Shown here: positions 1 to 10,770 of the stretch, piece by piece
How positions within the stretch are numbered: the stretch's first letter is position 1
Layout: every line of letters begins with the position of its first letter
Assembly (NCBI GenBank): GCA_036852015.1
Contig: JAANDG010000012.1
Span: 186,001 to 250,000, forward strand
Source: Pelodera strongyloides
Lineage: Eukaryota > Nematoda > Chromadorea > Rhabditida > Rhabditidae
Reading direction: 5' to 3'
DNA: 64,000 bases
Notes under the pieces: generated by a model
Database searches by the model: none
Told to the model about the DNA's origin: nothing
The model's input: only the letters and a program-made list of their open reading frames with translations
Program-made: the position numbers and the translations under genes

Positions 1-157
1 CTATAATGTAGTAGGTTCTTGGGTATCGATGGCACACCGCACAATAGGCGAGACCTTACATCACAGGACTTCGGGGCCTGTACGGTAGTGCAGTTTCTGT
101 TAATGGTGTGAGATTCGTTGTTTCACGTTGTAGTATTCTTATCGTATGCATATTCAG

Positions 158-3100
158 GTATGCCGAGCCATCAACGAGGTGTATCAGCAGTACAATCGAG
201 GCCATTATCCGACTTTGGTTTTGAAGGTTGACGTCCCACCTTGTGAGTTGGTTTATCATTTATTTGAAGGAAGCGATCAGAGTTTTTTTATGTGTGATTT
301 GTGAGGGGGAAACCTAACGATGCTAATGCAGTCGTCTAGAATGCGCCGAGTATCGTACCACCACGCGCACCACTGGCCCACACTTTGCCGCTGTTTGGCC
401 CATTTGGGCGTCGCGCGTCACACACACACAAACTGTGTCATTCGGTGCTCCGCCGGTAATAGTTTAGTTTCCGGACTTTGGTTTGCATGTAATCCTTTGA
501 ATGAATTGTCACTGTATCATTGATCTATTGCAGCATCACTCGACGTGAACATAACCCCGGACAAGAGAACGGTGTTCTTTGCTAGAGAGAAAGCGCTGTT
601 GGCGGTGGTAAGTATTGTTTATTATAATTTTTATCCACTTTCTGTGATTTGGCGACAGGCGACATGCTTAAATTAGTTTTTGCTTCTTTTGGATGTTCCC
701 CGCGGGATATGCTAATAGTGTGCTGATATGTAACTCAACCTTAATTCTTAACACTTAACAGTACAGTGTTCCTCATTTTCGAAAACACCATTGTGCTTTA
801 TGGTACCGTTTTACTGAATAGAATTCCAGGTTCGATCGGCCATGTTGAATATATTTCGACCATTGCAAGGGACACAGTCATCAGTTTCTGCCATTCGAGT
901 GAACGAACCGTCAAGTCAAAGTTAGTCCTTTTCTGCTCTCTGTATCGGATTCGAATCATAAGAAAGGAAACCCCGAATGATTCGGGGTTTTTATCTTTAA
1001 TCTTTGTTTATACTATACCGTAAGTAAGGTGAAAACTAAGAACAACGGTGAGCCACACACACATATCCTACACATACCAATGGGTTGAGAAACATTGTCA
1101 GTTCGTCATTGGACGGGCGGGATCATTCGATCATTTAGTCTTTGAATATTCAGAATCATCAATGTTCCGCGGTGTCCCGACGACTTCTTCGCCGATTGGC
1201 GTGCCCAGTTATTTCGATATGATCAAGGTAATGGCGTTCTACCTTCTACCTATAAGTTTTCTATGCGCACGATTTGCCGGCTTTTCATTATGTTACAATC
1301 CTTATGGTTTTCCCTTATTTCCATGTTGTTTGGTTATCTCCTTATCACTTTACCTTGTTTCTGAAATCTATGGATGTGACGGTATCGGTGATATGCTTTT
1401 AGCTTTTCGGTTCAAGGTTCAAAGCAACGCGACACTTTGGTCGGTGCGCGGCCTACAAAAAAACGTTTGGGTCCAGGCATGGCGGCCACCTTTTTCGGGA
1501 CCAATGTGGGCCGCGCACCGGCCAAGTTTCCTCAGTGCAGTCAAGTTAAAAACGTGTGAACATTTAGGACTGTTCCGCAACATCTACAAATACAAAGCGT
1601 TCCCGTTTGTCCAATTTAACCACGTTTGCCAACTCAGCAAAACGTTCCAGAAGTTTTCTTTCAAGCTCAGGTAGTTGATTTGCTGGTTATCAACAATTAA
1701 CCTTTTAACATCATAAATATTATTAATCAACATCGATTTTTTCTTCTTGTCTTCTTCGTCTTAAATGCTTGTACCTTTGTACCTTAGATGTTTCTGGAAA
1801 GCCTACTGTAACGACGGTCGGAATGAACAATGAAGCTTCGCTTGCTGCTTCAGAAGCCATTAAAAGTTGTGCACCAATACCAACTGGAAGGAATAGTGAG
1901 TTCAAGGTTTAAGGATTTAGTGCGCTTCTTTGAATAATAATAGAATAATGCATTATGTGAAAGGTAAAACTTTCAAGGTAGTAGGTAGTACGACCTGTAG
2001 TGAGGAACTATGTTATATTTGCCCTTGATTTAGAATTGCTTTTTATTCTACCTACGAATGGCAGTTTGTATTCTGTGAATATGTTTGGTCTTCCTAGTCA
2101 TAGTTGTTTGTGGTTGTGCTCAAAACTATCTATCCGTTAATCGTTGTTCAGTCTGTGTGAACTGTGTAAAGTGTGAACCTAATTTAGATAGTGTTGTGGT
2201 TGTGGAGCGTCACAAAACTTTGGAACAGTTTGCTTTCAAAATCCTCCCTCATAGTGTTAAATCTACAGAAGAGACAAATACAAAGAATTCGGTGAGTTTG
2301 GGTTATTTTGTTTTGTGTAATGTTGTTGAGGAAAGTTATTTATGATGTGGATTATGATTTATTCATAACATTTTTTCTTGCCTGAGTGAAGAAGAACATA
2401 CAGTTGCAGTCTACTCGTTGTCAGCTGTTCTTTTTTGCACGTTTCAGACTTCTTTCCTTTGTGTGCTGTCGGGCCCGGTTAGCTCAGTCGGTAGAGCACC
2501 AGACTCTTATAGAGTATTTATGTTAAGTTTTCGCGCACTTTCGCATGCGAAAGTATCATCCATGTTATTGCAGTTTCTATAGTGGGAAACTACTCGAATT
2601 TTACATACAGTAAGAAATTTACATACACCTGCGGCGTGTTTTGCATACACCTAATGTAAAACTGCGCGAAAATGGAAAAGTCAACTTGGATGGTACTTTC
2701 GCGGCGAATTCGCGCGAAAGTGTAACATAAATACTCTATTAATCTGGTTGTCGCGGGTTCGAGCCCCGCATCGGGCTGATTTTTTGCTGCTTGTATTTCG
2801 TCACTATTTTTTAGAATGAGGTACTCCGGCAACTAAATCCACAGAAGAAGGCTACTCCGCAGAAAGGTGTATTGTTTTAGCAATAATTAGAGGTCAAAGA
2901 AACATATAACCTTTAATTCTTTATTATCAAATGACATATTTTTACGGTTGGTTAAATTACTTAGCAGAGGTCGTTGGTTGTAAACGTAATCTTTGTTTGT
3001 GTGTTTTGAACGGTGTTTAATCCTGAAGTATATTTCTAACTCCATAATCAACATGAATGCTTTAGATCCGAGACGATCTTCTAAACAGAAGTGTGAGCGT

Positions 3101-6100
3101 GTGGTGAATGTGGCCAGAATATCACCACCGAAACACTCTTCAAATTTGTTTGCCGGCTCTGCTTCTGAAACTGCGCAACGGGTTTGTTCTCATCGTGATC
3201 AGTATGTTATGAGATTTGGTTCCTCGCTGTCAATAAGATCAAAATAATGTTAATGTTAGATTTGGAGTGTTGCTGTTTGAAAATGAAGTGTGAATGCAAT
3301 AAGATAGTTTTTTATTCGCTAGCTTGTGTTTATTATTATTTATGATTAAAAACAATATTCGTTTGACTTCACCTAAAATATGTAGATCAATCCTAACATC
3401 AATTTTGTTGAATTGCAAAAAGAAACTTCCGTTGCGGGGAATCGAACCCCGGCCTTGTGGGTGAGAGCCACAAATCCTAACCACTAGACCACAACGGATG
3501 TGATGGGTTGGTTCTTCGAATCATATACGTGTGCGCCACTTTCTCTTTATGTGAAAAATGTGAATATTCAGGCAGCCGATGGTAAAAATGAGGAAAATGA
3601 TGTGCAGTTCCTTGAAACGGTAACTTGTTTTCAGCATGTGACTTATTGAACATCTTATTATGTGACATAGCGAGATTGATGTTGTCTGTGGAAGTTTATT
3701 TTTCACCACTGGTATTTATACACCAATAATAGTACTTTTCTCTCCTGTTCCCTTCTGCGTTTACTACTTCTTGAATTTTTTTTCAGGAAATTGTGGATGG
3801 GAGTCAACTAACATGTTCGAATGCGAAAACGTTCTCAAGAACCCGACAGCTGGTAGGTGATTCATGTCACTACACTATTTGTTGTCCGCAAACAAGCTCT
3901 TGTGGCGCAATCGGCAGCGCGTTCGGCTGTTAACCGAAAGGTCGGTGGTTCGAACCCACCCAGGAGCGAACTTTTTTGGGGTCGCCTTGTTTTTGAGGCG
4001 TGTTTTATTGTTTTGAAGTATTAACCAATATGTGTTATTTTTTTTAGATTGATTTTGATATGTCCTCTTTATCTGCTAGGATTACATCTCTTGCTGCGTC
4101 CAGTTCAACAAGTTTGCAGGATTCAGTGCCGGTAAGTTTCTTTACTTTTATTGCTATCTTTGATTGATGAAGTTCTTTGGAAAAGGTATACTAGCCTGGT
4201 GGCAACTGTCCAAACTTGCCTTATAAAATTCTCCAATTCTCCTCGTATTGTTTAGAAGTTCACCACAAACATTGAAGACTCGGCTTGTACGCAAGCGGAA
4301 CGGGAACTTGATAAGGCACTCAGGTATGTCTTTGACAGTTCTACTGGAATTATAGTTTTGTTTTTGCTTTTAAGCGTTAGGGTAATACCTGGGGCTTTTT
4401 CATTGTAACTCCGTTACTCGTGAATCAGCCTTTGAATGTTTCTTGTACCTACGGTGTGTTCTTGTTCTGTAAGGACTTACTCTGAAAGGCAGGCTCTGGA
4501 AAATAGAGTTCTTATGGTTCCAGTTACAGTACCGTTAGTAATTGTGTTCAGTAATGGACTCAAGGTACTGTACTGAAATTGTGCTCACGGTAATGTTATA
4601 ATTGGGTCATACGTACAGTATCCATGAGTATGGGTCTAATGTTTAGAAAGGATGATTTCCTAAAAATGGAAGTGATCGGGCAATTCAACAGTGGTTTCAT
4701 CATCACCCGATTGCAGTCTCATTTGTTCATTGTGGATCAGCATGCATCGGATGAGAAGTACAACTTTGAGAGACTTCAGAAGACGGAGAAGATAGGCACA
4801 CAACGACTGTTGACGTGAGTTATATGTCTTGAAATACTACAATTTAGCTTGGCTCAATGGTTAAGCGTTCCTCATTCGGTAGAATGACGGAGGTTCGAGT
4901 CCGGCTGTCGGTGGTGTATTTGATAACTATCTGCCCTGGTGTGTTGATTCTGAGGAGCTATATTCTGGCCTTTCACTCTGTTGAGTGCGTTCGTCTTCAG
5001 TAGAGCGACGAAAGTTCGGATCCGGTTGTCTGCATGTGTGTGGTGTCCGATTTGATAGTTGTCATCCTGATTCTATTTCACTTTTCAGCTTTCTGATTGA
5101 ATGCCTTACCTCATTTGCTTATTGTTGCAGTGACCAACCACTATGCATTGGAGCCGTACAAGAAGCAATACTTCAGGATAACATTGATATCTTCAGAGGA
5201 AATGGATTCGACTTCACTGTAAATGGTAAGCACTTCGCCAGTGCTCTTGTGGCGCAATCGGCAGCGCGTTCGGCTGTTAACCGAAAGGTCGGTGGTTCGA
5301 ACCCACCCAGGAGCGAATATTTTGCAGTCTGTGCTAGAAATCATTTGCTTTGCTTGCTATTTGATAGAACCATGTAGATATTTCCTTATTTTCAGAAGAA
5401 GGCGTTCGTCTATGCTCCGTACCTGTTCTAAAGGAGTGGCAGTTCAACAAAGATGGTTTGTTTTAAATTATACCACACGAAATTAGGTGTCATTGCGAGG
5501 TGCATAAATCAGTTGTTAACAGTAGACTAGACACTGAACTTTGTTTATATGTTTTTTTCAGACATAGAAGAAATTCTGACCGAAGTGACCCAGTATCCAG
5601 GCGTTATGTATCGTCCGCAGAAATTACGGTAAACATTACGTTCGATGATTTTGTAAGGCAGCATATCACCAAGCAACAAATTGTAGGAGGGCTCATGAAA
5701 GTAAACAAGAAATTTAGTTGGCGTGCCAGCGGCGTGCTTTCGGCGGACACAACTGCACGCTGTTTTACTGCGGCGCGCCAGCGTTTTTCACGCGCTTGCA
5801 CGGAAACTTTGTCTTGCAGTCTGTCATTTTTCAGGAAAATCTTCGCAAGTAAGGCGTGTCGGTCGTCGATTATGGTCGGCACTGGCTTATCGACAAACAA
5901 AATGAAAACAGTTGGTTTATTGGCTGTATTTTTAACCTTGATTTCCTCTTTTGTTCCTGAGGAGATGGGTTCTTCCCTACTTACTGTATTTATGAAATCT
6001 GCGTTATTTCGTTGCCTCTAGCGGCGATGTGCTTTTTCAAGCAATCGAATAAGTTAAATTTATGTGTTTAGATTGTGCGCAACCTGGCAACGTTGGATCA

Positions 6101-6556
6101 TCCCTGGGTATGTATCTTTATCATAGTCTCGAGTTTACTCAGATAATTACATAACCTTATGGTGGTACGGAATTGTGAGCTACCGAGTTGTTACGGTTGC
6201 TTTGTAGAACGTGAACTAATAATAATTCACTCTGCATCGTAGTGTTGCGCACTTTCTTTATCGATATATGGTGTATTTAATTTAGCTGATAAGGTATACT
6301 TTTAATGCTGACTATTTGCGTTTGATTGTTTCAGAGTTGCCCCCATGGCCGTCCGACACTACGGCACTTGGTTGACTTGCAGAACCTTCGGAGAAATGGC
6401 AATGTAAGTCAGTCTCAGGAGACTGTGACAGCCGGTGACACCCCAAAGACAGCAAAGGACACCTCTTGTGACACACCGAAGCAAATTGAACCTGCACATG
6501 TTCAAAGTGATGAGGATCTATTTGACACTACTGTAGAGAGCGTTGTTGAGGAATAG
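158..6556 (+). CDS. PMS2: Mismatch repair endonuclease PMS2 (MutL homologue), 5' end outside window
   Basis: MutL-alpha subunit that nicks DNA in mismatch repair, in the nucleus. Clear exons: 158-242, 534-607 (N-terminal ATPase module, motif DVNITPDKR), 2815-2866, 3066-3181, 3572-3619, 3787-3852, 4048-4131, 4256-4323, 4629-4814, 5131-5225, 5396-5455, 5562-5628, 5835-5910, 6072-6107, 6335-6556. The endonuclease motif [12 protein letters not shown] (exon 4629-4814), the zinc-site motif [10 protein letters not shown] and CPHGRP in the last exon are all present, so nuclease activity is expected. The poorly conserved linker between 608 and 2814 is provisional: 1102-1227, 1789-1906 and 2152-2291 are open, splice-flanked candidates, but their phases do not all join, so an exon may be missing or misplaced. 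The exon at 4629 uses an unusual ATGAG acceptor, chosen because it alone keeps frame. The last exon runs to TAG with an acidic tail, although a GTAAGT follows NGN near its start. Four tRNA genes lie in its introns. Earlier exons are upstream of the window. Confidence 0.93.
967..995. other. Perfect hairpin followed by T run
   Basis: A 10-bp perfect stem (968-977 with 981-990) around a TGA loop, followed by T residues. It looks like a bacterial intrinsic terminator but sits in a PMS2 intron. Function unknown. Confidence 0.4.
2473..2777 (+). tRNA. tRNA-Lys(CTT) interrupted by a transposon-like 232-nt intron
   Basis: The 5' half is 2473-2509 and the 3' half 2742-2777. Joined, they give a 73-nt cloverleaf with a 7-bp acceptor stem (one G-T pair), anticodon stem CCAGA/TCTGG and loop CTCTTAA, so the anticodon is CTT (Lys). 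The A box (TAGCTCAGTCGG) and B box (GGTTCGAGCCC) are intact and a T6 Pol III terminator follows at about 2780. The insertion lies between positions 37 and 38, the normal tRNA intron site. The discriminator base is T, which is odd for Lys. Whether the transcript is spliced cannot be told from sequence; the gene could be dead. It lies in a PMS2 intron, same strand. Confidence 0.8.
2510..2738. mobile_element. 229-bp MITE (Harbinger-like, TTA target duplication) inside tRNA-Lys
   Basis: Perfect 16-bp terminal inverted repeats (2510-2525 and 2723-2738, starting TAGAGTATTTATG) flanked by direct TTA repeats (2507-2509, 2739-2741). A second, imperfect pair of arms rich in CGCGAAAGT continues inward. 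Removing the element plus one TTA restores a perfect tRNA, which fixes the borders. A 3-bp TTA/TAA duplication is typical of PIF/Harbinger elements; the terminal sequence itself is not diagnostic. It encodes no transposase. Confidence 0.85.
3427..3498 (-). tRNA. tRNA-Glu(CTC)
   Basis: 72-nt intronless tRNA on the minus strand. It has acceptor stem TCCGTTG/CAACGGA with discriminator A, anticodon stem TGTGG/CCACA, loop CTCTCAC and an intact B box (GGTTCGATTCC), followed by a T5 terminator at about 3415-3420. It lies in a PMS2 intron, antisense to the host gene. Confidence 0.93.
3896..3968 (+). tRNA. tRNA-Asn(GTT), copy 1
   Basis: 73-nt tRNA with acceptor stem GCTCTTG/CAGGAGC (one T-G pair), anticodon stem TTCGG/CCGAA and loop CTGTTAA. 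A T6 run follows at 3971. It lies in a PMS2 intron in sense orientation and is identical to the copy at 5243. Confidence 0.95.
4845..5040 (+). repeat. Two tandem tRNA-like sequences (degenerate)
   Basis: A unit at about 4845-4915 has an A-box-like TGGCTCAATGG and a perfect B box GGTTCGAGTCC but does not fold as a full tRNA. A second, more decayed copy of its 3' half follows at about 4968-5040 (GACGAAAGTTCGGATCC). This is probably tRNA-derived SINE or pseudogene material. Confidence 0.5.
5243..5315 (+). tRNA. tRNA-Asn(GTT), copy 2
   Basis: Identical over all 73 nt to the tRNA at 3896-3968, but with different flanks. It begins only 17 nt after the 5' splice site of PMS2 exon 5131-5225. The downstream T run (ATATTTT) is weaker than at copy 1. 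Confidence 0.94.
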
Positions 6557-6568
6557 GTGAGTGATTAG

Positions 6569-6574
6569 AATAAA
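6569..6574 (+). promoter_or_regulatory. Poly(A) signal of PMS2
   Basis: AATAAA hexamer 13 nt after the PMS2 stop codon; the position suits a very short 3' UTR. Confidence 0.5.
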
Positions 6575-8450
6575 CATATAGGAATTGAATTATTGAATAT
6601 GCAATGTGATGTATTGATCTATTTCGCACTTATATTATATTAAACTAATGAACTATATGGGCCGTCCTTTTAGTAAATATCAGTGCGCGTTCTTGTGAAA
6701 AAAAAAACAGAATGATCAATTACACGAGTTTTAGAGACACTTTCATTAGTAATGACGCACTAACTCTGTACTTGTACTATGCGTTGATGTTGACTGTACA
6801 TACTTTCTCGTTTTTTTATGTAATGTAGTCTTTCGATTACGGTACTGAAAATGTAAAAAGTTAGCACTTTTGTGTACATATGCAAATTTGTTATAAAGGA
6901 AATGTTCCCCCATTCTCTGTAGAGACCTTGAGCGAATTGTGTGCGACCTTCTATTATTACGTGTAGTGTATATATGCTCTTGAACCGCACCTCGTTATAA
7001 GTGTCTATCAATCTCTCGCGTGTAGTAATTATTGTGTGTATGAGAGTGTTTTATGAGCTGAGGGGGAGGGTTTGGTTGTTTATATGAGTCCAAACATATA
7101 CATGAAAGTAAATCTTTTTAAATTTTGAAACCGTGTGTATTTTAAAGTCCCTGCATTACAACGTGACATACGTCTACAAAACATCCGATATATGTGCATG
7201 ATCTATTCGTGTGAAAATTACACAAATCTATTGAATCTTCGAAAAAGGCGCATTCATTTTCCCCGTCGATGTTCAAATTCAATGGAAAGCGAAAAAAATA
7301 ACTGTTTAAAAAGGCCATTCATAGATTTGCTAGTGAGCAACAGTGCAGTGGAAATTTTATTTCAATTTCTACAAATGTACAAATATAAAAAAGTAACCAA
7401 GTGACCCTATTATGCAAATCCTGTTTAGTACAAGGCAATGATAAGATAAGATACGAGATAGGACTGAATTTACAGCTACCGATAATGTGTATTATGATTC
7501 ACGATATCTACGTTATGGGAAGTTCTCCGAAACCCGAAATGACGTGTTTGTTCACATCCTTTTTTCCTTGTTCAGTACGCGCGCGGAGGAACGGAACAAG
7601 GAAGATGTGCGGCAAAACTATTCGCGAAACGCGGGGGGTAGGCCAGCGGGAATTATACGCCTTTCGTGCAATCTAGCTTTTTTCGCGGAGTTTAACGTTG
7701 TTCTGGAACATCTAGCATGATTGCGCATGATAGGTTGAATTTAAATGAGAAGGTAAAAGAAGATTCATAGATTTTGTCGCATAAAAATGAACGGATCACA
7801 GAGTAGTTAGGCGATAATATATGTATTACAATATTGGCAACGTGACTTGACAAAGGTGTCTAATACACATGATGTTTACCGTATGAGAAAGATGAAACTA
7901 TGTTATCTCAAGCTCAAAAATCTATATTAAATAAGAGATAAAGAATTACAGTTACACGGCAAGAAGTATATTAAGTGAATCCCGGAAGCACTTAAAACTA
8001 GAATAGAGTGAAATACATAAATAGGGCAAAATACAAGGACATATTTTTAGAATAAGATTGCACATAAAATGATCTAATGAAATTTGCATCTGGTCATTCT
8101 TTCTCGAATCAACGTTACTATTAGACTAGGCGGAGGCGGACGATAGAAAGGTTTTTACTTGTGGTTTTCTGTAGGTTTTTACTTATGGGACGGGGAACAG
8201 AAACATAACGTATTTGTATCTTTCTTCGTCACTGTATATGTGTTATATTTGATGTAATGAGTAAAGAGTTGTATATAGACGAATCGATAACAAACTACGT
8301 TTAGTATTCATTCCGACATTCTTATGGGAAGGGAAATGATTAATTGTCATGTTATCCTCTGGGCATAATAGGGATCACGCACCAACCTCCTCCAAATAGG
8401 CTCAGACGATCCTTGGGAGCAAGTTTCAAGTTCAGCTCCGACATAAAGAT
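6575..8450. other. Intergenic, no gene seen
   Basis: AT-rich stretch between the convergent PMS2 and LITAF genes. Only short open frames with no family resemblance or splice-flanked coding pattern were found. Confidence 0.6.
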
Positions 8451-9767
8451 CTACATCCGATTGAACCGTCCCAAATGCCTCCTACAAGCTGGGCAAGAGT
8501 GCACCACATCCAGACAAGAGTCGACACAGAAGGGCACACAACAGAAACACCTGAAATGTTGGGAATGCAGTACACGTTTTGGGAAATACTATTGCTTAAA
8601 TGATACTGCATCTGTATAAGGCGAAACTACTAAAGTTACCACATAGCAATTACTTAGTTTACCGCTGACAAAAAAAATGAAAATTGTATTACAGTAAGAG
8701 CACTCGCGTTGCAATGCGGTATTTGTAAGGTCTAACACCGAGAGAAACGAAGGGCTAAAACAATATGAGACTAATGCTTACCAAGGAATACCGAGGAGGA
8801 AGAATCCAAGGATAATACAAGCAGCCATAATCACCCAGGGAAGCATTCCGGCAACGCGATCGATGTGTGTCACAATGTGGACCTGGAACATATTTAATCA
8901 GTTTCAGATAAGATATCTTTTTAGAAGTAAGTAGAAAATTCTACATCCACTGAAGGACAGGACGCATTGTAGAATCAAACGTACTCAAAAAGTAGCCATA
9001 AAGATTCGCCTTACACATGCGGCTGCAGTCTGTAGTGGGTGGCTAGATATTTAAAAAGTGACATGTTTCATAAAATTTATAAAGATGGTGTATTCCTGAA
9101 CTGGTCATTATCGTTGCGCCCCAAGAAACTCTCACCTGACAATAAGGACAATCCATCTCGACTGGACAGGCACCGTACACCGAAGTCCGTGCAGTGATAA
9201 ACATAGGAATGGATGAATGATTGCTCACGCCTCCGGTTGCTAAATTCGATGTTTTAATACCAGTATCCAAATGGTTACAACTATACGACTCTTATACTAG
9301 TCGCCGTGGGAGGAGATGTATAATTGAAGTATATATGCTAATGTAATCACTCCATGTACAATTAATGTTTGATAAACGATCTCGGCTCGGCAGAAAATTG
9401 AGTGGAAAATCGAATAGCGTAAACTCACGAGCATTATGGTTGACTGTGAATTCGGATCCAATATCAATGCTAGCTGTCTGTGGTCCATTCTGAATAAAAG
9501 TACGAATCGTTAATGAATGTTAGACTTTATTTTTTTTCCACTTTCAGATGGCACAATATACTATACGTCCCACCACGGGCAGTTTACGGAGGTACTCACG
9601 GTTCGTAACGGGCGTCAATAAACATAATTATAATAGCTTACCTGAGTGGGGGATATTGGTTCGGCTCCACCTAGCGTATTTTGCGTGCCAGCTGGTTGTG
9701 ATGTACTTTCTGCATAACTGGGCGGTGGCCCATTCGCTTCAGCTGCTTTGTTCGAATGATCCTCCAT
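8451..9767 (-). CDS. LITAF-domain membrane protein
   Basis: Small endosome/lysosome membrane protein of the LITAF/CDIP1 family. Five exons (9642-9767, 9429-9489, 9136-9239, 8782-8882, 8451-8550) join in frame to give 163 aa. The N-terminus carries PPPSY (about residues 14-18), like the WW/ubiquitin-ligase-binding PPxY motifs of the family. The LITAF domain follows: CPYC at 93-96, a hydrophobic membrane-embedded stretch at about 108-140, and HSCPAC at 148-153. The two CxxC halves together bind zinc and hold the hairpin on the cytosolic face. It ends with a short basic tail (GRFNRM). The start ATG is 11 nt after a TTTAG acceptor. It is divergent from PIGN. Nematodes usually have several LITAF paralogues, so no orthologue symbol is given. 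Confidence 0.9.
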
Positions 9768-10770
9768 CCGGGCAATTCCTAAACCAGCATTTATTTTTAT
9801 TCATCTAAGTATTTACAAAGTGTGGACACGAGGAAACTAACATATTTTTAAATAAAAAATCTATGTATTCAATTGTTGTGGAAACTGAACTTGTACTAAA
9901 GTATAAGAAAACTAGATTCTGCACAAGAGCCTCAATGACATAATTGTAGGGAACTCGGATAATTGGCAGACCGAATTAAAGGGGCGGAGCCATAGTGCAA
10001 AGGTAGAGAAGAGGCACAAAAGACACGAGTGTGCTCACAATATTGAAAAAGCGACCGAAACAGAAATATGAAATCCTAATCAAGCAAGAAACACAGCGGA
10101 CAAAAGAACAGAAGTTTATTTAATTATTAATCGCTGGGGCTACGTCCAAGTCCAAAGAAAAAGCGAGACTGTCCAAAGAAAATGCGAGTTTCTTTTAGTT
10201 TCCTTATTATTTGATTAGATTAACGAAAAGCTTACAAATTACAATTGCGATTAACAATCATCACAGCAATCAAGAAATGACGAGCAAGCGCAGAGCGCAG
10301 CCAAAAAAAGGAATAAATTTTTGGTAAATCGCAAAGTGTACTAACTAGATGCATCCGTAATCTTAAATGCATTAGTCCTCTAATAAAGAAGAGCAATAAT
10401 AATCATTAAAAGAATAAAATTGAAGGCTTTTGAATAATGAATCGCGAATGAAAGAAATATTAATTTGGTTGTGAAATAATTTCGTTGTAAATGTGTCTAA
10501 GTACGGTGGATTGTGTACACAAACTACCGTAATTTAGCACAATTTCTCCTTTTTATTCATTTTTTTCGGATAACAAGCTTTTTCGATGAAGGGCTTTCAA
10601 CACGTTTTACTTTTGTTATTCTTCGCAGAACAATAGAATTTCGTTTTTATATTGGATCACTTTAAGGACTATCCTCATTTTTGTTCTAACGTGGTTGCTA
10701 CTCACCTCTACGAACAAATAAGGATTTCCAAATAATTTCAGTTACTGTTCTACATGCGCCCACTGCCACA
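9768..10770. promoter_or_regulatory. Divergent intergenic region between LITAF and PIGN
   Basis: About 1.0 kb of AT-rich sequence between two outward-facing start codons, so it should hold both promoters. I see no clear TATA box or repeat. Each gene has a T-rich AG acceptor close to its ATG (9779-9783 minus strand; 10735-10741 plus strand). Confidence 0.5.

Noticed and set aside
2590..2832. Minus-strand open frame with [15 protein letters not shown] peptide
   Set aside because: This is the well-known antisense translation of a tRNA gene (here the 3' half of tRNA-Lys plus the inserted element).
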